Notes: generated by a model from the letters alone, not told the origin. Shown: positions 17,712 through 26,859, counted from the first letter of the stretch. The stretch: 64,000 nt of DNA from Rhodovulum euryhalinum (GCF_004342445.1 NZ_SLWW01000001.1:186001-250000); one strand, 5' to 3'. Translations and numbers: made by a program.

Positions 17712-18341
17712 TCAGACCTCCATCTCATCTTCCTCGTAGCCCTCGAGGACCACGGTGGACAGGTAGATATCCCTGGATATGATGTTCTTGATGGCGGTCA
17801 GCAGGTATTGCAGCCCGGTCATGAAGAAGCCCACGGGCACGATGATCAGCGTCGTCCAGACCGGGATCTGCAACGCAGGCAGGACCCGCCCGCGCCCGGC
17901 CTGGGTCAGCAGGTATTGCGCCGAATACCAGCACAGAAGGAACATGAACCCGGCGGTCACCAGCGCGATCACGATCATCAGCCCCTTGCGCGCGCGGCCG
18001 GGCAGCGCGTCGTAGATCGCCGACATGCGGATGTGCCGACCCTGCCGCGCGGCATAGGAAATACCGGCAAAGGTGATGACGATGATCAGGATGCGATTCA
18101 GTTCTTCCGAGAAGAACAGCGAGCTTTGAAAGACATAGCGCCCGACCACGTTGGCGATGGTGTTGACCGCCATGAGCAGCACACCACCCGCCAACAGCAC
18201 GGACTCCAGCCGCGCGATCCCGACGTCCAGCGTGCCCAGAACCCCCGGCAGGGTCGAGACATAGGCCGTTTCGACCGCGTCATCCGTCGATGTGGTATCG
18301 GTCTGGGACTGGGTTTGCGACGAAGAAGGGATGTCCGACAA
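17712..18341 (-). CDS. TRAP transporter small permease (DctQ/TeaB-like)
   Basis: DctQ-family subunit of about 209 residues with four hydrophobic helices and the typical [16 protein letters not shown] loop between helices 2 and 3. It pairs with DctM and docks the binding protein. I favour a TTG start at 18341 because GAGGA lies at ideal spacing (18350-18354). An ATG at 18386 would add 15 residues but lacks a good ribosome site. The hydrophilic N-terminal Ser/Thr/Gln-rich segment before helix 1 is long for the family. The gene begins 85 bases after the binding-protein stop. Confidence 0.85.
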   Translation of the reverse strand: MSDIPSSSQTQSQTDTTSTDDAVETAYVSTLPGVLGTLDVGIARLESVLLAGGVLLMAVNTIANVVGRYVFQSSLFFSEELNRILIIVITFAGISYAARQGRHIRMSAIYDALPGRARKGLMIVIALVTAGFMFLLCWYSAQYLLTQAGRGRVLPALQIPVWTTLIIVPVGFFMTGLQYLLTAIKNIISRDIYLSTVVLEGYEEDEMEV

Positions 18342-18426
18342 TGCGGTGGTCCTCAGAAGGGCTCGAAGGCGCGGGCACGCCGCCATGGCGCGCCCGCCGA
18401 TGCACTCTCCGGCCGGGGCCAGGCCG

Positions 18427-19449
18427 TCAGCTCGAGGATGCCTCCTGCGCCTCGGCAAGGTCCTTCTTCATCTGGTCGAGGATCGCCTGGCCGCCCTCGC
18501 CCGTCATCTCGATGAACCGCGCCTCGACCTCCTGCGCGGCCTCCCGGAAGGGCGCGCGCTGCTCCTCGGTCAGCGTGGTGAAGGTCATCGAAGGCTTGGC
18601 CTCCTTGATCTTCTCGATCGAGGTCTCGTGCAGCCCCTTCTGGTACTCGATGATATGATCGAAGGCCACGTCGATGGCGTTTTCGATCACCTGCCGATCC
18701 TCTTCGGGCAGCCCGTCATAGAAGTCCTTGTTGGCCATCACCGCGGTGGTGAAGTTGTTGTGCCCGATCATCGTGACGTGGTCGGTCACCTCGTACATCT
18801 TGGTCGACTCGATGAAGAACATCGGGTTTTCCTGGCCCTGGATGATGTTGGTCTGCAACGCGCCGTAGACCTCGCCCCAGGGCAGCGGCGTGGGCGTCGC
18901 GCCGAACGCCTTGTAGCTTTCGACCAGCAGCGGGTTGGTCATGGTCCGCACCTTGACCTCGTCCAGTTCGTCGGGGCTGGCGAAGGGTTCCTTTGTGGTG
19001 ATCGCCACCTCGCCCTCGGGGAACATCGTCAGCAGTTCCAGCCCCTGCTCGGCGTACAGTTCGGGGAACATGCCGTTGATCGCCTCCGAGTTCCGGAAGA
19101 AGCTGGCCAGCGTCTCGGTGTCGGTCGGCAGCAGGTAGGGAACGAAGAACACCTGCGCCTCAGGGATCAGCGACCCGGTGAAACCCGGGCTCTGGTCGAC
19201 GAATTGCAGGATGCCGGCCTGCGCCTGTTCCATGGTGTCGGCGGATTCGCCCAGCGTGCCATAAGGAAACAGCTGGATCTCGTGGTCGGAATTGGCCTCG
19301 ACCTCTTCCTTGAACTTCTGCGCGAAGATGCCCTGCACCTCGTCCAACGCTTCTTCGAAGGCATAGCGCCAAGTCTCGGCGCCGGCGGTCGGGGCGCTCA
19401 GCGCAAGACCGAGCGCGGCGGTCGCCATCAGGCGGTGGATATGGGTCAT
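18427..19449 (-). CDS. TRAP substrate-binding protein, TeaA/UehA-like (ectoine type)
   Basis: Periplasmic DctP-family protein of 340 residues with a Sec signal (about 1-24). It strongly resembles my recollection of Halomonas TeaA, the ectoine/hydroxyectoine-binding protein: [10 protein letters not shown] at the mature N-terminus, [15 protein letters not shown] (82-96), VRTMTNPLL (167-175), [16 protein letters not shown] (184-199) and [11 protein letters not shown] (205-215). Aromatic residues F90, W191 and F233 and the charged E33 and R168 fall in the regions that line the TeaA pocket. No ectoine-degrading gene (eut/doe) is in the window, so uptake may serve osmoprotection or a distant pathway. 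It is the first gene of the operon. Confidence 0.85.
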   Translation of the reverse strand: MTHIHRLMATAALGLALSAPTAGAETWRYAFEEALDEVQGIFAQKFKEEVEANSDHEIQLFPYGTLGESADTMEQAQAGILQFVDQSPGFTGSLIPEAQVFFVPYLLPTDTETLASFFRNSEAINGMFPELYAEQGLELLTMFPEGEVAITTKEPFASPDELDEVKVRTMTNPLLVESYKAFGATPTPLPWGEVYGALQTNIIQGQENPMFFIESTKMYEVTDHVTMIGHNNFTTAVMANKDFYDGLPEEDRQVIENAIDVAFDHIIEYQKGLHETSIEKIKEAKPSMTFTTLTEEQRAPFREAAQEVEARFIEMTGEGGQAILDQMKKDLAEAQEASSS

Positions 19450-19747
19450 GTTGTGTCTCCTCTGGTTGCTGTCGCACGGGCCGGAAAGGCCCGACCCTTC
19501 GGCCCGGTCGCGGGCGCCGCAGCGGGCGCCATCTGCTTCATGTGACGAAGGGATTTTCCGATCCAGACAGACCGTGACCGCGCCAGATCGCTCCGGCTCC
19601 GGTTATGAAAACAACTTTTTTCATTGCAGCAAGGGTTGCAGCCCACGCCCCGATTGTCAAGCAGCCGCCCCCGGAATCCCACAAATGATTAGTCAATATA
19701 AACTATCTTCGCCCGGACGGACCACCGCAACGACAGTCCCGCCCCGA
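19450..19747. other. Intergenic region holding the TRAP operon promoter area
   Basis: About 300 bases without a gene. Two AT-rich patches occur, near 19605-19625 and 19683-19710, on the upstream side of the TRAP operon; the second contains TTGACT on the minus strand, a possible -35. No convincing operator dyad or small gene was found. The TRAP promoter most probably lies here. Confidence 0.4.
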
Positions 19748-19785
19748 AAGAAAACGCGCGGCGCCCGGTTTCCGGGCGCCGCGCG
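19748..19785 (-). terminator. Terminator downstream of GMC dehydrogenase genes
   Basis: A perfect 14-bp GC stem (19755-19768 with 19772-19785, loop TTT) is followed on the minus strand by GTTTTCTTTC, the U-rich tail. It lies 21 bases after the GMC oxidoreductase stop. Confidence 0.88.
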
Positions 19786-19806
19786 CGGGATCTGACCGTC
19801 CGTCGC

Positions 19807-21378
19807 TCAGAGGGTCTGCGCGGACATCTCGCGGGCGATGTGGTCGGCCTGCCGGATCGCCAGCGCCACGATGGTCAGCGTCGGGTTCTCGGCCGCCCCC
19901 GTGGTGAATTGCGAGCCGTCCGAGACGAACAGGTTCGGCACGTCGTGGGTCTGCCCCCACCGGTTCACCACCCCGTCGCGCGCCTTCTCGCTCATCCGGT
20001 TGGTGCCCAGGTTGTGCGTGCTGGGGTAGGGCGGCGTGGGGAAGGTGCGGGTCGCCCCCACCGCCTCGTAGACCGCGACGCCCTGCCTGTAGGCGTGGTT
20101 GCGCATCGCGATGTCGTTGGGGTGGTCGCTGAAATGGACGTTCGCCACCGGCAGGCCGAACTGGTCCTTGACGGCGTGGTTCAGCGTTACCCGGTTGGTC
20201 TCCTGCGGCATGTCCTCGCCGACGATCCACATGCCCGCCATGTTCTCATAGGCATCGAGCGCACTGGTGAACTCGCGCCCCCAGGCGCCGGGATCGAGGA
20301 AGGCCGCCATGAACGGAATGCCCAGCGCCAGCGTCTCCAGTTCATAGCCGCCGACGAAGCCGCGGCTTGGATCGTGCCGCGCCTCGTCCTGGATGATCCC
20401 CGCCATGGTGGTGCCGCGCCACATCCTGACCGGCTTGTCGAAGGTCGCGTAGACCGACCCCGTCATGTGCCGCATGTAGTTGCGCCCCACCTGCCCCGAG
20501 GAATTCGCCAGCCCATCGGGGAACATCGACGAGGCCGAGTTCAGCAACAGCCGCGGGCTTTCGAACGAGTTGCCCGCCACGCAGACCACCCGCGCGGCCT
20601 GCATCTGCAGGTTTCCGTCCGCGTCGAAATACTCGACGCCGGTGACCTTGCCGCTGTCGTCATGCAGGATGCGCGCCGCGTGGCACCGTTCCCGCACCTC
20701 CAGGTTACCGGTCGCCTCGCCCCGCGGGATGTCGGTATAGGCCGAGGACCACTTGGCCCCCCATTTGCAGCCCTGGAAACAGAACCCGGTCTGGTGGCAG
20801 AAGGTGCGCCCGTCATACTCGGCCGAGTTGATCGCCATCCGGCCGGTATGGACCTCGGTGTAGCCCAGCGCCTTGGCGCCCGCCTCGAACACCTTGTAAT
20901 TGTTGTTGCCCGGCAGCCCCTCGCGCCCGCCGGTGCGCGTCACGCCCAGCTTGGCCTCGGCCTTGTCGTACCAGGGCGCCATCTCGGCGGCGTCGATCGG
21001 CCAGTCCAGCAGGTTCGCCCCCTGCACCGGCCCATAGGTCGTCGCGGCCTTCCATTCATGGTCCTGGAACCGCAGCGAGGCCCCCGCCCAGTGCGTCGTG
21101 GTGCCCCCCACCGCCTTGACGATCCAGGCGGGCAGGCCGGAAAAGTCCTTCGCCACGCGCCAGTCGCCGCTTGTCGTGCGCGGGTCCACCCAGGCCAGTT
21201 GCCCGAAGCTTTCCCACTCGTCGTTGACGTAATCCTCGGGCAGGTACCGTCCGCCCGCCTCCAGCGCCACGACGCTCACGCCCTTCTGGGCCAGTTCGTT
21301 CGCAAGCACGCCCCCGCCCGCGCCGGTGCCGATGATGACGACCACGCTGTCGTCGGTCAGATCAAAAGGTGCAGCCAT
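19807..21378 (-). CDS. GMC-family dehydrogenase, large flavoprotein subunit
   Basis: FAD-containing GMC oxidoreductase of 523 residues, like the large subunit of gluconate 2-dehydrogenase and related alcohol/sugar dehydrogenases. The FAD motif VVIIGTGAGGG is at about 13-23, the TTTHWAG loop near 93-99, and the C-terminal catalytic region PSTHNLGTNRMS near 452-463, with a final FAD segment DGSQFTTGAAENPT. It has no signal peptide of its own and would be carried across the membrane with the Tat-signal small subunit encoded just upstream. GGAGGAAAG precedes the start. The substrate is unknown, and no cytochrome c subunit gene is adjacent. Confidence 0.85.
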   Translation of the reverse strand: MAAPFDLTDDSVVVIIGTGAGGGVLANELAQKGVSVVALEAGGRYLPEDYVNDEWESFGQLAWVDPRTTSGDWRVAKDFSGLPAWIVKAVGGTTTHWAGASLRFQDHEWKAATTYGPVQGANLLDWPIDAAEMAPWYDKAEAKLGVTRTGGREGLPGNNNYKVFEAGAKALGYTEVHTGRMAINSAEYDGRTFCHQTGFCFQGCKWGAKWSSAYTDIPRGEATGNLEVRERCHAARILHDDSGKVTGVEYFDADGNLQMQAARVVCVAGNSFESPRLLLNSASSMFPDGLANSSGQVGRNYMRHMTGSVYATFDKPVRMWRGTTMAGIIQDEARHDPSRGFVGGYELETLALGIPFMAAFLDPGAWGREFTSALDAYENMAGMWIVGEDMPQETNRVTLNHAVKDQFGLPVANVHFSDHPNDIAMRNHAYRQGVAVYEAVGATRTFPTPPYPSTHNLGTNRMSEKARDGVVNRWGQTHDVPNLFVSDGSQFTTGAAENPTLTIVALAIRQADHIAREMSAQTL

Positions 21379-21399
21379 AGTTCTTTCCTCCCTATGGCC

Positions 21400-21924
21400 T
21401 TACAGCCAGCTGATATCGTCGAAGCCGCGTTCCAGATAACCGCCCTGGCTATAGCTCTCGCCCTCGTAGCCGAAGATCGGCCAGACCGCTTTCTGGTTGT
21501 AAAGCCCGGTCACCAGCCCGCCGCGGATCATCTGGAAGAACCCGCTTTCCTCCATGCCGCGCAGGATATCCACGCGGTCCCGCTCCCACCCGGTGCCGAG
21601 ATAGCCGGGAAAGCCCTTGCCATGCGCCGCGGCATCCAGCGCGGCGATGCCGGCCTCGATCGCGGGCGCGGCCTCGGGCGTGTCATAGCCCTTGACCGCG
21701 AGCACGTAGTTCTCGTCGGGGATGCGGTCGTGGGGGTAGATATCGCGCGCCATCTGCACCAGCGTGGCGAAGGCTTCGGGCTTGATATGCGTGGTTTCAT
21801 AGGCCCAGGCCGCGTCGGGCGCGGCGATGAAGCCCGCCCCCACGACGAAGGATGCCCCCGCCGCGGTGGCTCGCGACAAGAGCTGGCGCCGGGTCATCCC
21901 CCGGACGTCTGCGGTGGTTGTCAT
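21400..21924 (-). CDS. Gluconate 2-dehydrogenase subunit 3-like protein, Tat signal
   Basis: Small subunit of 174 residues with a twin-arginine signal (TRRQLLSRATAAGASF, cleavage near AAWA). The rest matches the subunit 3 family: MARDIYPHDRIPDENYV near 55-72 and the C-terminal VWPIFGYEGESYSQGGYLERGFDD. It escorts and stabilises the large flavoprotein, whose gene starts 21 bases downstream. Together they should form a periplasmic dehydrogenase feeding electrons into the respiratory chain. Confidence 0.85.
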   Translation of the reverse strand: MTTTADVRGMTRRQLLSRATAAGASFVVGAGFIAAPDAAWAYETTHIKPEAFATLVQMARDIYPHDRIPDENYVLAVKGYDTPEAAPAIEAGIAALDAAAHGKGFPGYLGTGWERDRVDILRGMEESGFFQMIRGGLVTGLYNQKAVWPIFGYEGESYSQGGYLERGFDDISWL

Positions 21925-21976
21925 TGTTTCTCCTCCCTCGAAATGACAGGCGGCCTCCCAACCGCCCGGAAATGCG

Positions 21977-22372
21977 TTACTTGAACCGTCCTCCGCGCTC
22001 CAACACCTCGATCTGGTAGCCGTCCGGGTCCGCGACGAAAAAGAACCGCGCGATCACCTCGCCCGCCGGGGCAAAGGCGACCAGCTTGCGCGGGTTCAGC
22101 CCCACAGCCTCGAAGCGGGCATGTTCCGCGTCCAGGTCGTCGACCGACACCGCCAGATGGCCATAGCCGTTGCCCAGGTCATAGGGCTCGGTCCGGCCCT
22201 TGTTCACGGTCAGCTCGACCTCGAACTCGGATTCCGGGTTCGACATGTAGACAAGCGTGAATTCGGGAAAGTCGAGCCGGTCCGCGACCCTCAACCCGAA
22301 CGCCTTTTCGTAGAACGCCACCGAGCGCGCCTCGTCGAGCACGCGGATCATGCTGTGGATCGCCTTGGCCAA
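21977..22372 (-). CDS. Glyoxalase I-type lactoylglutathione lyase
   Basis: VOC-fold protein of 131 residues similar to GloA, which isomerises the hemithioacetal of methylglyoxal and glutathione. Metal ligands expected by comparison with E. coli GloA are H6, the Glu in FEVELTVN, the His in GYGHLAVS and the Glu in GYQIEVLE. Translation starts at a TTG (22372) behind a strong AGGAGG; beginning at the next ATG would remove the ligand H6, which settles the start. It lies 52 bases before the Tat subunit gene on the same strand. Other glyoxalase/bleomycin-resistance functions are possible. Confidence 0.82.
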   Translation of the reverse strand: MAKAIHSMIRVLDEARSVAFYEKAFGLRVADRLDFPEFTLVYMSNPESEFEVELTVNKGRTEPYDLGNGYGHLAVSVDDLDAEHARFEAVGLNPRKLVAFAPAGEVIARFFFVADPDGYQIEVLERGGRFK

Positions 22373-22469
22373 GCCTTCCTCCTGCCTGTCGTTGCGGGAT
22401 CGGAAGGAATCATAGACCGGACGGGCAGGCCCCCGGGTAGTAGCGATCTACTACCCCCGCCGGGGCGCG

Positions 22470-22760
22470 CTATTCGGCGGCCATGGCCACCCCGCCCCGG
22501 CGCCCGGTTTCGATGAAGACCAGGCAGGCGCAGCGCAAGAGCGAGGTGAAGTTCACCGGCTCACCATGCAGTTCCAGAACCTCGGCATGCAGCTTCGACA
22601 GGAAGGCGGGCGTGGTCACCCCCTCGGTCGTGGCGATCTCGTCCAGGATCGCCCAGAAGCTGTTTTCCAGCCTGATGCTGGTGCTCTGACCATTCAGGCG
22701 CAGCCGCCTGGTGGTACATTCATAGCGGCGCGGATCCTGACCCGCAAAGATCTGGCACAT
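22470..22760 (-). CDS. Ribbon-helix-helix domain protein
   Basis: A 96-residue protein of the RHH_4 type (PF13467, recalled from memory). Its N-terminus MCQIFAGQDPRRYECTTRRL is followed by the DNA-binding strand GQSTSIRLE and helices FWAILDEIATTEG and TPAFLSKLHAEVLE, then a conserved NFTSLLRCACLVF segment. It probably binds DNA as a dimer, but its targets are unknown. The start at 22760 has GGGAGGA upstream; an upstream in-frame codon would add an Arg-rich stretch atypical for the family. Confidence 0.82.
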   Translation of the reverse strand: MCQIFAGQDPRRYECTTRRLRLNGQSTSIRLENSFWAILDEIATTEGVTTPAFLSKLHAEVLELHGEPVNFTSLLRCACLVFIETGRRGGVAMAAE

Positions 22761-22885
22761 GGGCCTTGTCCTCCCTGTGGGCCGGCGCCGACGCCCATGA
22801 CGCGCCACCCCGTTCTTCCAGAGGACAAGTCTAACCCGAGTCCGAAGCCCGGACCAAGCGCCTTGGGCCGCGCGCGGGCCGCCGG

Positions 22886-23347
22886 TCAGTTCAGATGCCG
22901 CGCCAGCGGCGCGCCGGGGCGGGCGCGCAGCAGCCCCAGCAGCGCAAGGCCCAGCCGCTCGGCGACGATCACCGCCTCGAACGCGGCCTCGGGGCCCATC
23001 AGCGCCAGCGCGAACACCAGCGCCTCGTCGCGCTCGCCGCCGACCGCGGCCGCCACCATCTGGGCAAAGGCGTTCTCGTCACCGCCGACCTCGGGATGAT
23101 CCGGGGCGTTCCGCGCCAGCGGCCGCCGCGCCGCCCCCAGCACCAGATCCATCAGCACGTCCAGCGCCTCTTGCTGCACGTCGGCGGCGGCGCCGAAGAC
23201 CCGGGCAAAGTTGCGCCGCATCCGAACCCGCGCCGCCGTCCCGCCGGTCCAGCCCCGCAGGCATCGCACCGCCGCCCGCTCGACCGGTGGCAACTCGTCC
23301 AGCAGGGCAACGGGAGCCGCGCCGCGGGTTCGGGAAAGCGCGCTCAT
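22886..23347 (-). CDS. Hypothetical protein coupled to hemP
   Basis: I do not recognise this 153-residue protein. It is mostly helical, with an Arg-rich segment (ARVRMRRNFARVFG, 39-52) and a hydrophobic Ala/Leu C-terminal helix (EAVIVAERLGLALLGLLRA). It contains one Cys and few His, so heme ligation is not evident. Its ATG overlaps the hemP stop as ATGA, indicating translational coupling and a shared role in hemin uptake or iron response. No signal peptide or clear membrane segment is present. Confidence 0.7.
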   Translation of the reverse strand: MSALSRTRGAAPVALLDELPPVERAAVRCLRGWTGGTAARVRMRRNFARVFGAAADVQQEALDVLMDLVLGAARRPLARNAPDHPEVGGDENAFAQMVAAAVGGERDEALVFALALMGPEAAFEAVIVAERLGLALLGLLRARPGAPLARHLN

Positions 23348-23499
23348 TTCGTCAGGATCAGCTTGCCTGCGCGGGTGATGCGCAGGGTGTAGGCGCTGCC
23401 ATCCAGCACGATCACCGCGGTCGTCCCGCCCCCGGTCAGGATGCGCGCGTCATGCACCGGCGCGGCGGTGTTCTCGCGGATCGACGCGACCATGCTCAT
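23344..23499 (-). CDS. hemP: Hemin uptake protein HemP
   Basis: A 51-residue protein ending in the HemP signature: VIVLDGSAYTLRITRAGKLILTK (key features: the DG-Y-LR-T-GKLILTK spacing, residues 32-51). HemP proteins promote hemin uptake by activating outer-membrane hemin receptor expression in some proteobacteria. GGAGGGG lies at good spacing before the ATG at 23499, so the much longer in-frame upstream reading is rejected. No receptor or hmu ABC gene is adjacent, so the partner genes must be elsewhere. Confidence 0.85.
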   Translation of the reverse strand: MSMVASIRENTAAPVHDARILTGGGTTAVIVLDGSAYTLRITRAGKLILTK

Positions 23500-24179
23500 C
23501 GCCCGCCCCTCCGGATCGCGTTCCGCCCCACTGTACCGCCCACCCATCCGATGCGCCCGCATCCGGTTTCGTTCCGCGTCATTCTCGACCTCCTGTCCTT
23601 GTTCCGTTTGTCCCGCCCATGCCGGCCGCACCCGCCCTTCCGGGCCGTGCATTGTTGCGAAGATCGGGGGCAGCCCGTTCGCGGATGCAGCAGCATGGAA
23701 CCGGATGGAGTCATCCCGACCTCTGTCACATTCACGCAGGGGACCGGGCATAAGGGCTGGGGCCTGGTGTTTTCCGGACGGGCCAACCACAAAGGACCGG
23801 CCCGTTACCCGACTCTTTCTATCAACTTTCAATTCGCAGGAAAAGGGCCTTGTCATCCCCGCATGCCGACGACGCAGGGGCACCGGAACGGACCGGCGTC
23901 ACGGGATTGCCTGCCCCGCGCCATCTCGGGCGCCGCCGTTAAGGCCATATTCATTCTGTCCCGGCAAGCTCCGGGCGCCGCTTCCCTGGCCGACAGAGCC
24001 CGCATGGACGTTGGACACAAGCCCGGCCCCGGCCTTTGCGCCGGCAGGCCCCAGCCCCCGGGCGGGCGACGCGCCGACCAACGGGGCCGCGCGCTGCGCT
24101 GCCGTGCGACCGCCAGGGCAGGACCGACCGGTACCGGCCAGGACCCGGCCAACGGACGGCGGTGCGCGGGAGATCCCGC
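23500..24179. other. 680-base intergenic region between hemP and the RTX gene
   Basis: No credible gene was found. It must hold the divergent control regions of hemP (minus) and the RTX gene (plus). A 7-bp inverted repeat ACGGGCC/GGCCCGT lies at 23778-23784 and 23799-23805, next to the AT-rich stretch 23812-23842, the best promoter candidate for hemP. I see no clear Irr or iron-rhodo box. The length leaves room for an unrecognised small RNA or short leader peptide. Confidence 0.4.
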
Positions 24180-26852
24180 ATGACCACCTATGCCGTCACG
24201 CTCAACACGTGGAATTCCAGCGCATTCTGGGCCGGCATCGCGGAATCCGGGCCGGGCCACACGCTCGACTTCTCGTTGCTGCCGTCGGATTTCTCGGTGC
24301 AGTTCGACCCCGGGCTGAACACGATCACCCTCAGCGATGGCACTACCAGCTTTGTCGTCGGCGACGCCGGATATATCGGCAGCCCGGATGCGACGCTTGG
24401 CGGGGCGACGCTGCTGTCCTTCTTCCAGACGGTCATCGGGAGCCAGGGCGGCGATTCTCTGGTTGGCACGACTGCGGCGGACAACCTCCTTGGCGGGGAC
24501 GGGGCGGATACCGTGATCCTAGACGACGGGTTCGGCGCCGACACGATCACCGGGGGCGAGGGCGGCACCGATTCCGATATCGTGGACCTGTCGCTGCTCG
24601 GCGGGCGGGTGACGGTCGACTATTTCGGCAACGAGGCCGGGATCATCACCGACGGCACCGATACCGCCACCTTTTCCCAGATCGAAGGGTTCATCCTTAC
24701 CGGCAGCGCCGATTTCCTGACCTCCGGCGCGGACCTGAGCGGCCAGACGGTTCTGGCGGGCGCGGGCGATGACACGATCTGGGCCGGGCGCGGCAACGAC
24801 ACGATCTTCGGCGAGGAGGGCAACGACGAGATCTACGCCGATCTCGGGAATGACAGCATCGACGGCGGCATCGGCAACGACGATCTCGGCGGCGACGGCG
24901 GCGACGACACGGTCCTCGGCGGCGCCGGGAACGACTATGTCGAGGGGGCCACGGGCAACGACCTGCTTGCCGGCGGCACCGGCGCCGACACCATCCTCGG
25001 CGGCGCGGACTCTGACACGATCCTGATCGAGGACGGTTTCGGAGCGGACCAGATCACGGGTGGCGAGACCGGCATCGACGACGACCTCATCGACCTGTCG
25101 GCGCTGGGCGGCCCGGTCAGCGTCAGCTATACCGGGGTCGAGGCCGGACGGATCACCGACGGCACCGATATGCTGACCTTCTCGGGGATCGAGCGGCTGA
25201 TCCTCAGCGATTTTGCAGACACGCTGAGCGGAACCGCAGACACAATCGGCATAGATGTCGATGCCGGTGCCGGAAACGACCGGATCTTCTCGGGCAGCGG
25301 GGCCGACAGCATCTCCGGTGGGGACGGCAACGACACGATCACCGCGGATTACGGCGATGACACGCTGTCCGGCGGCGACGGGAATGACAGCATCAGCGCC
25401 AGTTTCGGGAACGATCTGGTCGATGGCGGCGCGGGCAACGACACCATCTATGACGGCTTCGGCACCGACACGGTCCATGGCGGCGCCGGTGACGACGTCC
25501 TGTGGGCGGGCCGTGGCGATCTGGACATGATCTATGGCGACGACGGGGCCGACACCATCAATGTCGACACCGAATTCGGCAGCGACACCATCCATGGCGG
25601 CGAGGGCGGAACCGACTCCGACGCATTGAACTTCTACTTCTTCGACTACGTCGACCGCGCGGTGACGGTCACCTATTCCGGCAGCGAGACCGGTACCTTC
25701 ACCGACGGGATCGACACCGCCACCTTCCACGAGATCGAGCGGTTGTCGCTGACCGAGCAGGCCGACCGCGTCGACGCGACTCTGTCGCTGGCCGCGGTCA
25801 CCGCCGACGGCCGCCTCGGCGACGACACGCTGCTGGGCGGGTCGGGGAACGACTCGCTTTCCGGCGGCATCGGCGCGGACACGCTGTCGGGCGGCTCGGG
25901 GCAGGACACGCTGGCGGGGGGAGGTGGCAGCGACAGCCTGGCGGGCGGATCTGGCGATGACAGCTTCGTCTATGCCGCGGGCGACGGCACCGACACGATC
26001 GCCGATTTCAACACCGGCAATTCGGGCACGCTTTCCGATGGCGACGCCTCCAACAACGATTTCATCGACCTTTCGGCCTTCTACGACAACCTCCAGCAGA
26101 TCTATGCCGACCAGGCCGATGACGGCCTCCTGAACCAGTCGAACACCGTGGATGCCAAGGGCCGGGCGGTCGATTATTCCGACAACGCCCAGTTCGGGAC
26201 GGGCAGCCTGACCCTGACCGGCGCCACCGCCGACAGCAGCTTCTACACCGAGGAAAACACTGCCGTCGTCTGCTTTACCGCCGGCACCCTGATCCGCACG
26301 CCAGGCGGCGAGGTACCGATCGAGGTGCTGCGCCCCGGGCACATGGTGACCACCCGCGACGGCGGCCCGCAGCGGATCGTCTGGATCGCAGAGCGCCGGC
26401 TTGGCCCGGCCCAGCTTGCGCTTAACCCGCGGCTGCGTCCGGTGATCCTGGCGCCCGGGCTTCTTGGCGGCCAGTCACCGCTGGTCGTCTCGCCCCAGCA
26501 TGGCGTCGTGGTGCCGCGGGCGGGCGGCGGCGAGACGCTGGTGCGCGCGATCCACCTGGCCCGGATGAGCGGCGGCAAGGCGCGGGTGGCGAAAGGATGC
26601 CGCAGCGTCACATACATCCACCTGATGTTCGGACAGCACCAGATCGTCTACGCCAACGGCACCCCCTCCGAGAGCTTCTATCCCGGCCCCTGGGCGCTGG
26701 CCGCCCTCGATCGCGGCCCCCTTGACGAACTTGCCCGCCTTTTTCCCGCGATGTTCCACACCGCACCCGACCGCAGCTATGGACCCACCGCCAGACGCTT
26801 TGCACGGTTCGCCGAACTGCCGCCCACGATCCGCGATCTGGCCGGATGGTAG
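24180..26852 (+). CDS. RTX calcium-binding protein with C-terminal Hint domain
   Basis: An 890-residue acidic protein, probably secreted. Residues 1-85 form a distinct N-terminal region, and many GGxGxDxLx calcium-binding nonapeptides follow (about 98-600). Three ~80-residue modules recur at about 113-190, 281-360 and 461-540, each with a DGFGADTITGGE-like opening, a beta segment (VTVDYFGNEAGIITDGTDT in the first) and an IERL/IEGF end, separated by RTX blocks. A Hint_2-type domain (about 695-840) starts at C698 in VVCFTAGTLI, with H774 in SPQHGV and GQHQIVYANG near 818-827, suggesting autoprocessing or lipid attachment. No type I secretion genes are adjacent. GGGAG precedes the start; earlier in-frame codons read Arg-rich noncoding-like sequence. 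Confidence 0.85.
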   Translation: MTTYAVTLNTWNSSAFWAGIAESGPGHTLDFSLLPSDFSVQFDPGLNTITLSDGTTSFVVGDAGYIGSPDATLGGATLLSFFQTVIGSQGGDSLVGTTAADNLLGGDGADTVILDDGFGADTITGGEGGTDSDIVDLSLLGGRVTVDYFGNEAGIITDGTDTATFSQIEGFILTGSADFLTSGADLSGQTVLAGAGDDTIWAGRGNDTIFGEEGNDEIYADLGNDSIDGGIGNDDLGGDGGDDTVLGGAGNDYVEGATGNDLLAGGTGADTILGGADSDTILIEDGFGADQITGGETGIDDDLIDLSALGGPVSVSYTGVEAGRITDGTDMLTFSGIERLILSDFADTLSGTADTIGIDVDAGAGNDRIFSGSGADSISGGDGNDTITADYGDDTLSGGDGNDSISASFGNDLVDGGAGNDTIYDGFGTDTVHGGAGDDVLWAGRGDLDMIYGDDGADTINVDTEFGSDTIHGGEGGTDSDALNFYFFDYVDRAVTVTYSGSETGTFTDGIDTATFHEIERLSLTEQADRVDATLSLAAVTADGRLGDDTLLGGSGNDSLSGGIGADTLSGGSGQDTLAGGGGSDSLAGGSGDDSFVYAAGDGTDTIADFNTGNSGTLSDGDASNNDFIDLSAFYDNLQQIYADQADDGLLNQSNTVDAKGRAVDYSDNAQFGTGSLTLTGATADSSFYTEENTAVVCFTAGTLIRTPGGEVPIEVLRPGHMVTTRDGGPQRIVWIAERRLGPAQLALNPRLRPVILAPGLLGGQSPLVVSPQHGVVVPRAGGGETLVRAIHLARMSGGKARVAKGCRSVTYIHLMFGQHQIVYANGTPSESFYPGPWALAALDRGPLDELARLFPAMFHTAPDRSYGPTARRFARFAELPPTIRDLAGW

Positions 26853-26859
26853 GGGGCCG

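Noticed and set aside
16332-18515. 727-codon plus-strand frame across the TRAP permease genes
   Set aside because: The product is Arg/His/Asp/Gln-rich low-complexity sequence antisense to clear DctM, DctQ and UspA genes.
25200-26000. CRISPR-like or tandem DNA repeats
   Set aside because: The periodicity comes from RTX nonapeptide codons inside a long reading frame; there are no identical repeats with unique spacers.
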